A stretch of DNA of 19,418 bases from Candidatus Micrarchaeota archaeon CG_4_10_14_0_2_um_filter_60_11 (GCA_002792915.1 PFPF01000007.1:1-19418), one strand, 5' to 3'; shown: positions 6,836 through 14,762, numbered from the stretch's first letter. The notes: generated from the sequence alone by a model not told the origin. Numbers and translations: made by a program.

Positions 6836-7921
6836 CTACTTGGCCATCGCCGCCAGGAGCCTGTCCGCTGAATTCTTGGCGGAATATTTTTTCGCTTCGG
6901 CGAGCGCGTTCGAGCGCAACGCGGCGCTCGCGCCCTTTTCGCAGGCGCGCAAAACGCGTTTTGCCAGCGAATCGGGGTTGCCTACCGCGTATAGCAAGCC
7001 CGTCTTTCCGTCGCTTATGATTTTCCGGACGAACGCCAGGTCGCCGGCTATCACGGGGGTGCCCGAGGCGAACGACTCGATTATGGACACGGGCGCGAAC
7101 AGCGGCTCCTCTTTCTGGTAGGGGAAAACGAACGCGTCCGCGGACGCGAGGAGCTTCGGCGCATCGGCTTCGCCGATTAGGCGGATGTTTGCCGGGCGCG
7201 CCCCGCTTTTCAGGTAGCGTTCGAAAACCCTGCGTCCTTCGCCCTTTTCCAGGCAGGGCACGGCAACGACGAAATCCAGGCCCGGAAGCTTTTTCGCCGC
7301 CGCGGCGAAGTCGGCCAGGCCGCGGACGCGCAGCAGGTAGTCGAAAACTTCCGGGGAAAAGTCCTTCGCGCCGGTCATGAAAAGCACGGTTTTTTTCGCG
7401 CCCATGCCGAATGCCGCCCTGTCGCGCCTTGCCGGGTTGAACTTCGAAAGGTCCACGGCCGGCGGCACCCACTCCGCGCCGTCCTCCCTGGTCGGCGTAA
7501 TGATTTTGTTGAACGGCTTGCCCCAGCGCAGCACCTGCCTCGGCCCGCCCCACAGGTAAATTCCGAACGGCACCGACTCCAGCTTGTGGAAAAGCGAGAG
7601 GATGCACAGGTAGGCGATGTTAAGGAAGTTGAAACCCGCCGGCGGGTGGTATTCCACGAAGTCCGGCTTTCCAGCGCGGATTATAGCGCGCAGCTTCCCG
7701 AGCGAGCGGAGGAAGCCGAAGCCGTCCCCGGTCTTCACCACTTCGTACCGCACGCCGGACTCCGCGTAAGAGCGTCTTTTGGGCCCCGTTGAGAGGAACG
7801 TGACGTCGGCTTTTTTGGCGAGCGACTCTGCGAAGTATTTCGCGGAAGTGACGCGGCCGTCGCTGCTCGAGTTGACGAGGCCGTACGTCAGGAAGACTAT
7901 TTTCTTTTTGTTTTGCGGCAT
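6836..7921 (-). CDS. GT4-type glycosyltransferase
   Basis: A 361-residue GT-B enzyme. The N-terminal domain starts with KKIVFLTYGLV and contains the DGRVTSAKYFAESL helix (21-34) typical of GT4 acceptor domains. VPPAVDLSKFNP (152-163) marks the inter-domain hinge, and EPLFAPVSIIESFASGTPVI (272-291) is the donor nucleotide-sugar site with its conserved glutamates. It should add one sugar to a lipid-linked glycan at the cytoplasmic membrane face. ATG at 7921 is preceded by GTGAT four bases upstream. Its first 25 bases overlap the preceding methyltransferase gene, so translation is likely coupled. It is the last gene of the four-gene minus operon starting at 10579. Sugar specificity is unknown. 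Confidence 0.9.
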   Translation of the reverse strand: MPQNKKKIVFLTYGLVNSSSDGRVTSAKYFAESLAKKADVTFLSTGPKRRSYAESGVRYEVVKTGDGFGFLRSLGKLRAIIRAGKPDFVEYHPPAGFNFLNIAYLCILSLFHKLESVPFGIYLWGGPRQVLRWGKPFNKIITPTREDGAEWVPPAVDLSKFNPARRDRAAFGMGAKKTVLFMTGAKDFSPEVFDYLLRVRGLADFAAAAKKLPGLDFVVAVPCLEKGEGRRVFERYLKSGARPANIRLIGEADAPKLLASADAFVFPYQKEEPLFAPVSIIESFASGTPVIAGDLAFVRKIISDGKTGLLYAVGNPDSLAKRVLRACEKGASAALRSNALAEAKKYSAKNSADRLLAAMAK

Positions 7922-8631
7922 TTTATCACGAGGTGCGAGGAGAAGTTCTTCATGAAGTTGCGGCCCATTTTCTTGCCGAGGCGCCAGCCCAGCTTCGGGT
8001 TCGCCCTGGTGACGCGCCCGAGCGCGGGAAAGCCTATGCCCGCCACTTCTTCCACCTGCAAATGCTTCAGCCTGAAGCCGAAGGGCAGGACGAACCTCTC
8101 GGCGTTCCTCTTCAGCGCGAAGACGCGGTACGCCTCTATTATGGGTATCAGGAATCCGCCGTAAAGCAGGTTGTTGTATTCTATTATGAGCAGGCCGCCC
8201 GGCTTGAGCACGCGAGTCATCTCCTCTATCACCCGCCGCTCGTCCTTGCGGCTCAAGAGGTGGAGGAAGCGAATCGAAATCACGCGGTCGAAGCTGTCGT
8301 CCCTGAACGGCAGCCGCAGGGCGTTTCCCTCGACGAAGCGTATCTTCACGCGCTCGCGCCTGGCCTTTCCCTTCGCTTTTGCCATCATTTCGGGAGTCAA
8401 GTCAAGAGCCGTTACCTTCGCGCCCTTCTTCGCCAAATAGACGGATATCCTGCCCGTGCCCGTCGCCACGTCCAGCACGCTCTTTCCCCTGACGCCGCCG
8501 AACATTTCGCCTATGAACTCGTTCTCCAAGCCCGCGAACAGCTTGCCGCTGGCCGAGCTGAAGCGCTCCTCGTCGTAAGTCCTCGAGTCGCCCTCGTAGA
8601 ATTTCTTCCAGAACTTTCCGCTCCTGTCCAT
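7897..8631 (-). CDS. Class I SAM-dependent methyltransferase (UbiE-like)
   Basis: A 244-residue methyltransferase. Motif I is LDVATGTG (53-60), the acidic motif II residue is D77 (ALDLTP), and LPFRDDSFDRVISIRFLHLL (about 107-126) plus RVLKPGGLLIIEYNN cover the remaining SAM fold. The LDVATGTG form recalls the UbiE/COQ5 group, but the glycan setting makes sugar or lipid-carrier methylation more likely than quinone methylation. The C-terminus is basic and rather hydrophobic, suggesting membrane contact. ATG at 8631 follows the upstream methyltransferase stop by 3 bases, with a GGCGTGA ribosome site inside that gene's end. It overlaps the following glycosyltransferase by 25 bases. Confidence 0.85.
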   Translation of the reverse strand: MDRSGKFWKKFYEGDSRTYDEERFSSASGKLFAGLENEFIGEMFGGVRGKSVLDVATGTGRISVYLAKKGAKVTALDLTPEMMAKAKGKARRERVKIRFVEGNALRLPFRDDSFDRVISIRFLHLLSRKDERRVIEEMTRVLKPGGLLIIEYNNLLYGGFLIPIIEAYRVFALKRNAERFVLPFGFRLKHLQVEEVAGIGFPALGRVTRANPKLGWRLGKKMGRNFMKNFSSHLVIKCRKTKRK

Positions 8632-8634
8632 GGT

Positions 8635-9417
8635 TCACGCCCTCTCGAATAGCATTGCCTTCTGGTTGCTCCGGCTCCCGAACATTTTCGCCAGGTGCGT
8701 ATCAAACGGCAGGCTGCCAAATAAAACCATCCTTTTCAGCAGCTTTGAAACCCCGCTGCGCGCCCCCGGCTTCCTCTTGCCATGCGAAACTTTCAACTTC
8801 AGGGAGGCTGCCGCGCCGAACAGCGGGTCCAGCGGCACGACTGCTATGGCAGCCCATTTTTTCATCGCGAAGCCGTGCCTTTTGAAAAGCAGCTCCCATT
8901 CTTGCAAAGACCGGGGGTGCAGGTAGGCGGAGCGCGCTTCCTCGCGCGTCGACTCCAGCACGCAGATGCGGCCGCCCTTGCGGCACACGCGCGCCAGCTC
9001 GGCAACCGCCCTGCCCAGCCTTTTTTCCGGAACGTGCTGCAGCACGGTCACGACCAGCACCGCGTCGAAAAACCCGTCCTTGAACGGCAGCTTATCGGCC
9101 GGCGCCTTCAGGAACTTCGCGTTGGCCGCGTTTTTTTCCTTGCGCAGCCCGTTCGCAATCGCTATCATTCCGCCGGAAATGTCCGTGCCGTACAGCCGCT
9201 TAACCTTCGGGGCGATTTCGAAGCTCCACCTTCCCACGCCGCAGCCCGCATCAAGCACGGTCATCGACTTGTCCAGCTTGAAGAGCCCGAAAATCGCGCG
9301 CCTCTGCAGGAAGCTCTTGTACTCCTTGTAGTCCTCGTCGTGGGCGGAGATGCTGAGGGTCGGCGACGGCTTTCCGGCGAAAGTCCTCGCCCGCTTGTCC
9401 CAGAACGATTCGGTCAT
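8635..9417 (-). CDS. Class I SAM-dependent methyltransferase
   Basis: A 260-residue methyltransferase. The N-terminal part (MTESFWDKRARTFAGKPSPT) resembles the leader of sugar methyltransferases; motif I is LDAGCGVG (55-62), the acidic residue is D79 (GTDISGGM), and KLPFKDGFFDAVLVVTVLQHV follows. The C-terminal 60 residues are rich in lysine and hydrophobic residues and have no obvious match. The frame stays open upstream to 9645, but that stretch is inside the aminotransferase gene, so ATG at 9417 is used; it lies 13 bases after the aminotransferase stop. It sits in tandem with a second, dissimilar methyltransferase (3-base gap). The methyl acceptor is unknown. Confidence 0.85.
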   Translation of the reverse strand: MTESFWDKRARTFAGKPSPTLSISAHDEDYKEYKSFLQRRAIFGLFKLDKSMTVLDAGCGVGRWSFEIAPKVKRLYGTDISGGMIAIANGLRKEKNAANAKFLKAPADKLPFKDGFFDAVLVVTVLQHVPEKRLGRAVAELARVCRKGGRICVLESTREEARSAYLHPRSLQEWELLFKRHGFAMKKWAAIAVVPLDPLFGAAASLKLKVSHGKRKPGARSGVSKLLKRMVLFGSLPFDTHLAKMFGSRSNQKAMLFERA

Positions 9418-9430
9418 GTTGTGCCACAGC

Positions 9431-10579
9431 CTAGCGCATGATTTTGCGCACCGCGCCGACGACGTACTCGACGTCCCCCTTCGAGAGGCCCGCGTAAAGC
9501 GGCAGGGAAACCTCTTCGCCGAAAGCCTTCTCGGCAATCGGGAATCTTCCTTCCGAAAAGCCGTACTTCTTGCGGTAGTACGAGAACAGGTGCACGGGAA
9601 TGAAGTGCACGCCCGTGCCAACGTTTTCCTCTGAAAGCTTCTCAACGAACCTGTCGCGCGCCATGCCGCGCACCCTCAGCGGGTAGAGGTGCCAGCAATG
9701 CCCGGGCTCGGCTTCCGACGGGGTTTTCAGCCCGTCGATGCCCTCGAACGCCTCGTTGTACCTGTCCGCGATTGCCGCCCGCTTCCTCGCGACTTGCTCT
9801 ATCCTCTTCAGCTGGACCAAGCCTATCGACGCCTGCAAGTCCGTCAAATTGTACTTCCAGCCGGGTTCGGCAACGTCGTAACGCCACTTGTTCTTGGCGG
9901 AATAGCGCTTCCACGCGTCCCTGCTCATGCCCTGCAGCCGCAGTTCGCCCAGTCGCTCCGCCAGCTTGGCATTGTCAGTCGTTATCATGCCGCCCTCGGC
10001 GGTCGTGATGTTCTTGTTCACGTAAAAGCTGAAGCAAGCTAGGTGCGACTGCGAGCCCACGCGCCTGCCCTTGTACTTCGTGCCCGCCGCGTGCGCAGCG
10101 TCTTCTATGACCGCGACGCCCTTGTCTTCCGCGATTTCGCTTATCCCGTCCATCGCGCAGGACTGGCCCGCGAAGTGCACGGGAATTATCGCCTTGGTTT
10201 TCTTGGTGACCTTTTTCCGCACGGCTTCGGGGTCGATGTTGAAAGTTTCGTAGTCGATGTCCGCGAACACGGGCTTGGCCCCGACGTGCTCTATCACGTT
10301 CACGGTGGAAACGAAAGTGTAAGGCGTTGTGATTACCTCATCCCCCGGCCCCACGCCTTGCGCGATGAGGCTTAGGTGCAGCGCGGCGGTGCAGCTTGAC
10401 ACCGCGACGGCGTGCCTGCAGCCCACGTATTTCCCGAACGCCTTCTCGAACTCGATTACCTTGGGGCCCATGCAGAGCCAGCCCGAGCGTATGGTTTCCG
10501 CCGCGGCATCGACTTCCTCCTCGTTCAAGTAGGGCCTGAAGTAGGGGAGCATTTCCTTTCGCCTGGCGAAAACTGCCAT
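9431..10579 (-). CDS. DegT/DnrJ/EryC1-family sugar aminotransferase (C4-type, ArnB/PglE-like)
   Basis: A 382-residue PLP-dependent sugar aminotransferase. SGWLCMGP (32-39) is the N-terminal block seen in enzymes that aminate 4-keto-6-deoxy sugars (ArnB, PglE, WecE type); SSCTAA (61-66) has C where most members have G; D160 (VIEDAAHA) and K189 (SFYVNKNITTAEGG) are the PLP-binding residues. ATG at 10579 is favoured over longer frames because a TTTATATA box ends 24 bases upstream, which fits a leaderless mRNA. It heads the minus operon with two methyltransferases and a glycosyltransferase. Divergent RmlB and RmlA-type genes suggest dTDP-4-keto-6-deoxyglucose as substrate; this is an inference. 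Confidence 0.9.
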   Translation of the reverse strand: MAVFARRKEMLPYFRPYLNEEEVDAAAETIRSGWLCMGPKVIEFEKAFGKYVGCRHAVAVSSCTAALHLSLIAQGVGPGDEVITTPYTFVSTVNVIEHVGAKPVFADIDYETFNIDPEAVRKKVTKKTKAIIPVHFAGQSCAMDGISEIAEDKGVAVIEDAAHAAGTKYKGRRVGSQSHLACFSFYVNKNITTAEGGMITTDNAKLAERLGELRLQGMSRDAWKRYSAKNKWRYDVAEPGWKYNLTDLQASIGLVQLKRIEQVARKRAAIADRYNEAFEGIDGLKTPSEAEPGHCWHLYPLRVRGMARDRFVEKLSEENVGTGVHFIPVHLFSYYRKKYGFSEGRFPIAEKAFGEEVSLPLYAGLSKGDVEYVVGAVRKIMR

Positions 10580-10602
10580 GTATCCTATATTTGCCGCTGG
10601 GA

Positions 10603-10610
10603 TATATAAA
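10603..10610 (-). promoter_or_regulatory. TATA box, apparently shared by two divergent operons
   Basis: On the minus strand this reads TTTATATA, an archaeal TATA consensus, preceded by CGAAC as a possible BRE. Its centre is about 27 bases from ATG 10579, predicting a leaderless aminotransferase mRNA. On the plus strand the same element (TATATAAA) would start transcription near 10632, giving a 15-base leader with GGTG (10635-10638) ahead of ATG 10647. Confidence 0.65.
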
Positions 10611-10646
10611 GTTCGGCTGGATATTCCGTTGTCCGGTGTTGAAAAA

Positions 10647-11777
10647 ATGCGGCTTTGCTTCATAGTGGATTCGAACAGCATACACTCGCGGAAGTGGGCG
10701 GGCTATTTCGTGGAAAGGGGGCACGACGTGCACGTGCTGAGCACGGGCGAAACTGGGATACCCGGCGCGAAATTCCACCGCCTGTTCAACCGCTGGCCCC
10801 CCAAAGTCCGCTTTTTGCCCCGCCTTGCGAAAGTCAGGCGGCTGGTCGCCAAAATAAAACCGGATTTAATCAACGGCCAGCCGCTCGGCCTCGGGTTTTA
10901 CGCGCTGCTTTCGGGAGCGCGGCCCGCGACCGCAGGCGCGTGGGGCTCTGACGTCTACGTGACCGGAAGGTCGCGCCTCGGAAAATGGCACACGCGGTTC
11001 GTGCTGCGAAACGCGGACCTGCTCACGGCCGATTCAAAGGACCTGAAGGACGAGATGGTGCGGCAGGGCGCGGACCCGTCGAAGGTCATGCTCGTGACGC
11101 ACGGCGTTGACTCGAAAAAGTTCAAGCCGGGCGGCGTGGAGCCGCTGAAGAAGAGGCTGGGACTCAAGGGGAAAAAAATCGTGCTCGCCGCGAGGTATTT
11201 CGAGCCGCCTTACGACTTGCAGGGCATAGCCGAGGCGTTCCCGCAAGTGCTCAGGGAAGTCCCGGACGCGGTGCTGGTGTACGTCGGCAAGGGCAGCCTG
11301 GAGCGGGAGCTGCGCGCCCTCGTGAAGCGGCTGGGCATTGAAAAGCGCGTCGTCTTCCTTCCGCCCGTGAATTACTCCGATTTTCCCGGTTACCTCAAGT
11401 TGGCGGACGCGTACGTTTCCGCCTCGGTTTACGAGAGCACTTCCATAAGCCTGCTCGAGGCGATGAGCTGCGGCCTCGCGCCCGTAGTCAGCGACCTCGA
11501 ATCCAACCTGGAATGGATACGCGACGGGAGGAACGGCCTGGTATTCGAGAGGCGCAACCGCGCGCAGATGGCGGAAAAAATCGTTTACGCGCTGCGCCAC
11601 CCGCAAAAGATGAGGGCTTTCGGGAGGATTAACCGGCGGCTCATACGCGAAAAGGCGGAGTACGGCCGCGAAATGCGCAAGGTCGAGCGCTCGTACGAGG
11701 CGCTGGTGGCAAAATACAAGGGCAAACGCGGAAGCAAAAGCCCGGGCAAACGCGAAGGCGGACGCAGGGGCAAATAA
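10647..11777 (+). CDS. GT4-type glycosyltransferase
   Basis: A 376-residue GT-B enzyme. It begins MRLCFIVDSNSIHSRKWAGYF, a typical GT4 acceptor domain start; THGVDSKKF (151-159) marks the hinge, YVGKGSLERELRALV (212-226) and the EX7E pair E263/E271 (ESTSISLLEAMSCG) mark the donor site. ATG 10647 with GGTG eight bases upstream is preferred over ATG 10578, which would put coding sequence across the promoter and add 23 residues unlike the family. The last 25 residues are a basic low-complexity tail rich in Gly, Lys and Arg, followed by tandem TAA TGA stops. It is followed after 91 bases by rmlB, which seems to have its own promoter. Confidence 0.9.
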   Translation: MRLCFIVDSNSIHSRKWAGYFVERGHDVHVLSTGETGIPGAKFHRLFNRWPPKVRFLPRLAKVRRLVAKIKPDLINGQPLGLGFYALLSGARPATAGAWGSDVYVTGRSRLGKWHTRFVLRNADLLTADSKDLKDEMVRQGADPSKVMLVTHGVDSKKFKPGGVEPLKKRLGLKGKKIVLAARYFEPPYDLQGIAEAFPQVLREVPDAVLVYVGKGSLERELRALVKRLGIEKRVVFLPPVNYSDFPGYLKLADAYVSASVYESTSISLLEAMSCGLAPVVSDLESNLEWIRDGRNGLVFERRNRAQMAEKIVYALRHPQKMRAFGRINRRLIREKAEYGREMRKVERSYEALVAKYKGKRGSKSPGKREGGRRGK

Positions 11778-11826
11778 TGAGACAAGTGCCGGGGCAAGCG
11801 CCGCGGCAAATGACGCCAGCCTTATG

Positions 11827-11836
11827 TCTTATATAG
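11827..11836 (+). promoter_or_regulatory. Putative TATA box upstream of rmlB
   Basis: TCTTATATAG lies in the 91-base gap (11778-11868) about 37 bases before ATG 11869, so transcription could start near 11858. Short G-rich GTGGGG (11860-11865) next to the ATG may act as ribosome site. Nothing else was recognised in this gap except degenerate GGCAA-type repeats continuing from the upstream gene's tail. Confidence 0.5.
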
Positions 11837-11868
11837 TTCTGCGGCGAAGTTTTGAATCAGTGGGGAAA

Positions 11869-12831
11869 ATGCGCAAGATACTCGTAACCGGCGGGGCCGG
11901 CTTCATAGGCTCCAACTTCATACTCTACTTGGCGGAAAAGTATCCCGAGCTAGAGATAGTCAACGTGGACCGCCTGACTTACGCGGGGAACCTCGGCAAC
12001 CTTGCGGGGCTTGACAAAAAAACGAATTACTCCTTCGAGAAGGCGGACATCTGCGACTGGGAGCGCATGGCCGAGCTCATGAAGGGATGCGACGCCGTCG
12101 TGAATTTCGCCGCGGAAAGCCACGTTGACAATTCCATAAGCTCGGATGACGAGTTCATCCGCACCAACATCGGCGGCGTGCACTCGCTGCTCAAGGCGGC
12201 GAGGAAGGTTGGCCTCCCGAGGTTCGTGCAGATATCCACGGACGAGGTTTACGGCAGCCTGGATACCGGTGCCGCCCTGGAAACGCGGGCGCTGGACCCG
12301 TCCAGCTCTTATTCCGCGAGCAAGGCCGCCGCGGAAATGATTTGCCTCGCTTACCACAAGACTTTCGGCCTGGACGTGGTTTTGACCCGCAGTTCGAACA
12401 ACTTCGGGCCGCGCCAGCACCCGGAAAAGCTGATTCCCAAGACGATAGTGAACGCCCTGAACAACGCGAGCATCCCGATTTACGCGTCGGGCAAGCAGAG
12501 GCGGAACTGGATTTACGTCATGGACAACTGCGAGGCGATAGACCTCGTGCTGCGAAAAGGCAACGGTGGAGAAACCTACAACCTAGCCGGGGAAACCGAA
12601 CTGGAAAACATCGCGCTGGTCAAGAAAATACTCGGGATACTGGGCAAGCCGGAGTCCCTGATAAAGCACGTGGCGGACAGGCCGGGGCACGACTTCCGCT
12701 ACGCGATCGACGACTCGAAAATCCGCGGGCTGGGCTTCAAGATAAGGACGGGCTTCGGCGAGAGGCTCAAGGAGACGGCGGACTGGTACGTGAACAATCC
12801 TCAGTGGTGTGGCAGTTGGAAAAAACGCTAG
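11869..12831 (+). CDS. rmlB: dTDP-glucose 4,6-dehydratase (RmlB)
   Basis: A 320-residue extended short-chain dehydrogenase with RmlB signatures: TGGAGFIG (7-14), the family marker AAESHVDNSI (81-90), STDEVYG (123-129) carrying the catalytic Asp-Glu pair D125/E126, YSASK (148-152), and RSSNNFGPRQHPEKLIPK (174-191). It converts dTDP-glucose to dTDP-4-keto-6-deoxy-glucose using bound NAD. ATG 11869 places the Rossmann strand at residue 3; the 15 extra upstream codons would cover the TATA-like element and are not expected. It overlaps the next ORF, which contains an RmlA-type domain, so the first two steps of the dTDP-sugar route are encoded side by side. RmlC and RmlD are not in the window. Confidence 0.93.
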   Translation: MRKILVTGGAGFIGSNFILYLAEKYPELEIVNVDRLTYAGNLGNLAGLDKKTNYSFEKADICDWERMAELMKGCDAVVNFAAESHVDNSISSDDEFIRTNIGGVHSLLKAARKVGLPRFVQISTDEVYGSLDTGAALETRALDPSSSYSASKAAAEMICLAYHKTFGLDVVLTRSSNNFGPRQHPEKLIPKTIVNALNNASIPIYASGKQRRNWIYVMDNCEAIDLVLRKGNGGETYNLAGETELENIALVKKILGILGKPESLIKHVADRPGHDFRYAIDDSKIRGLGFKIRTGFGERLKETADWYVNNPQWCGSWKKR

Positions 12832-14696
12832 TCGGAATCAGGGCTTACCTCGTAGGCGAAAACGCCCGCGAGCACGAAGAGCAGCTTGCCGGGATAAGGG
12901 ACGCGTTTCCCAAGGGCGAAGCGTTCCTGCTCTATTTGGCTTGCGGCCTCAAGCCGACCGAGGGAATGGCGCGCCTTGCCGACCGCGTGGAATACTACGG
13001 GGACGCGCCCAAGGGCGTTGGGCTGCCGACCCAGAAGATAATCGAGTACGCGCTCGCCAACGGATTTGCGCGGCTGGTGGTGGTGGACGGCGACGGGCAG
13101 CACAAGCCCGAAGCCGTCGCCGCGATGGCGTCGCGCTTGGGGGAGAAAGGCGCGGACGCGGTCGTTCCGCAGCGGAGCAAGCGCGTGATATTCAGCCGCG
13201 AAAAACTGGACGGGAAGACCGTGGAAGACGTGGAGAGCGCCTTCCTGCGCATGGGCTGGGGCGCGGAGCTCAAGGGGCTCGCGGACCTGACGCCCGGGCT
13301 GTTCCTGTTCCGCGACGCGGGTAAGCTCGCGGGCTTCAATGCCGAGGAAAACTCGTGGATAGGCGACTACCTGCTAGTCGAGCACTGCCTGAAGAAGAAA
13401 ATGTCCCTGACCGCCCCCGTAATCAAGATTCGCGAGAACGTTTACACGCTTTCGAACAAGCGCCTGCTGTTCAGGGAAATCGCGCAGCTGGAAACGCACT
13501 ACGGAAAGACGCTCCAGGAAGTCGCGGTCGAAATCAGGAAGCGCCCCTATGATTACCTGCACGGCGGCAGCATCGGCGCGATTGACGGGCTCATCGACGA
13601 ATACAGGCGTTTCAAGTACACGGAGAGAATATCCGGGGTGAAGGCGCTCATCCTCGCGGGCGGGCGCGGGACGCGGCTCAAGCCGCTCACGGACACGATT
13701 CAGAAGCAGGTTTTCCCGATAGCCAACAAGCCCCTGCTCCGGTTCATAATGGAGACGATAACGCGCACGGGCATAAGCGAGATAGGCGTCATCGTCGGCC
13801 CCAAGAAGGAGCAGATAATGGCCGCGCTGGGCGACGGTAGCGACTGGAACGCGAAGATAACCTACATAGAGCAGGACGCGCCCGCGGGGCTGGCGCACGC
13901 GGTTTTGTGCGCCAAGGGATTCCTCGGTGAAAGCCCGTTCCTCATGTATTTGGGCGACAACCTCATCGAGGAGGACTTGACGGATTTCCTCTTCGACTTC
14001 CTCGAGTCGGGGAACTGCTCCATAATGCTAACGCGCGTTTCCGACCCTTCAAGGTTTGGCATAGCCGAGCTGGACCCCGCCGGCGCGATAAAACGGCTGG
14101 TGGAAAAGCCCAAGCAGACCGACAGCAACCTCGGGATAATAGGCATTTACGCGTTCAATCCCAGCGTTTTCGGCGCAATCGCGAAAATCAAGCCTTCGGC
14201 GCGGGGCGAGCTCGAGATAACCGACGCGATACAGGAGCTGCTGGAGTCCGGCGAGCGCGTGGACTACCGCGTCATAAGCGGCTGGTGGAAGGACACGGGC
14301 AGCATAGAGTCGGTGCTTGACGCGAACGCGCTAATGCTGGCGCAGGCCGAGCAAGGCGAAGGGAAATTCGAGAAGGACGACAAGACGGTAATCAAGGGGA
14401 AGGCTTGCATCGGCAAGGGCTGCAGGCTTTCCAACAGCGTCATCATAGGCCCGGTGAGCATAGGCGAAAACACGGTGATAACCGACTCGATAATCGGGCC
14501 TTACACCACCATAGGTGCGAACAACAAGGTGAAGGGCTGCAGCATCACCTACTCCCTGACCCTCGACGGCGTCAGCCTGTCCGACTTGCGCGAGGTTTAC
14601 GAAAGCGTGATCGGGAAATACGCCACGGTAACCGGCAGGCAGCCGTCCAAGCGGACGGTCATAGTCGCGGGAGAAGGGGAAAAAATCAGCGCGTAG
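12816..14696 (+). CDS. GT-A-like domain fused to long-form glucose-1-phosphate thymidylyltransferase (RmlA)
   Basis: A 626-residue two-domain protein. Residues 1 to about 270 look like a GT2/GT-A nucleotide-sugar domain: FLLYLACGL (38-45), LVVVDGDGQHKPEAVAAM (87-104, a DxD-type metal site as in dolichol-phosphate-sugar synthases) and NSWIGDYLLVEH (179-190). Residues 275-626 are a full nucleotidyltransferase: KALILAGGRGTRLKPL (276-291), IANKPLL (302-308), YLGDNL (378-383), then hexapeptide beta-helix repeats from about 490 to 590, as in archaeal RmlA-long. That half should make dTDP-glucose (or UDP-glucose) from glucose-1-phosphate. No stop separates the halves. The start is uncertain: TTG 12816 has GGTG six bases upstream; GTG 12804 or 12807 are alternatives. 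It overlaps rmlB by 16 bases. Confidence 0.8.
   Translation: MEKTLVGIRAYLVGENAREHEEQLAGIRDAFPKGEAFLLYLACGLKPTEGMARLADRVEYYGDAPKGVGLPTQKIIEYALANGFARLVVVDGDGQHKPEAVAAMASRLGEKGADAVVPQRSKRVIFSREKLDGKTVEDVESAFLRMGWGAELKGLADLTPGLFLFRDAGKLAGFNAEENSWIGDYLLVEHCLKKKMSLTAPVIKIRENVYTLSNKRLLFREIAQLETHYGKTLQEVAVEIRKRPYDYLHGGSIGAIDGLIDEYRRFKYTERISGVKALILAGGRGTRLKPLTDTIQKQVFPIANKPLLRFIMETITRTGISEIGVIVGPKKEQIMAALGDGSDWNAKITYIEQDAPAGLAHAVLCAKGFLGESPFLMYLGDNLIEEDLTDFLFDFLESGNCSIMLTRVSDPSRFGIAELDPAGAIKRLVEKPKQTDSNLGIIGIYAFNPSVFGAIAKIKPSARGELEITDAIQELLESGERVDYRVISGWWKDTGSIESVLDANALMLAQAEQGEGKFEKDDKTVIKGKACIGKGCRLSNSVIIGPVSIGENTVITDSIIGPYTTIGANNKVKGCSITYSLTLDGVSLSDLREVYESVIGKYATVTGRQPSKRTVIVAGEGEKISA
13622..13640 (+). 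promoter_or_regulatory. Possible internal translation start for stand-alone RmlA
   Basis: GGAGAG at 13622-13627 precedes an in-frame GTG at 13638-13640 that would give MKALILAGGRGTRL, the exact usual start of RmlA-family proteins (352 residues). It is a candidate second start inside the fusion ORF; whether it is used cannot be seen. Confidence 0.35.
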
Positions 14697-14719
14697 CCGC
14701 TGGTGGGGCATTGAAACCT

Positions 14720-14762
14720 GATGAACGCCAAAGGCAACAAGCGCATGTGGGACGAATACTAC
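14720..14762 (+). repeat. Direct repeat copy 1 at methyltransferase start
   Basis: The first 36 bases (14720-14755) are identical to 15449-15484; after one mismatch a further 6 bases match. It covers the start codon and encodes MNAKGNKRMWDEYY. The next copy lies 729 bases downstream at the start of the following methyltransferase. Confidence 0.95.

Noticed and set aside
9418..9645. 76-codon extension of the methyltransferase into the aminotransferase gene
   Set aside because: It is a Ser/Arg/Cys-rich shadow. ATG 9417 gives a normal methyltransferase N-terminus just after the aminotransferase stop.
11778..11868. A small gene or RNA in the 91-base gap before rmlB
   Set aside because: Only a TATA-like element, a possible ribosome site and the decaying GGCAA-type repeat are visible; no convincing short frame or fold was found.
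12342..12815. 158-codon extension of the RmlA fusion into rmlB
   Set aside because: It is an out-of-frame shadow of rmlB with no motif. The GT-A-like domain begins only after the rmlB end.
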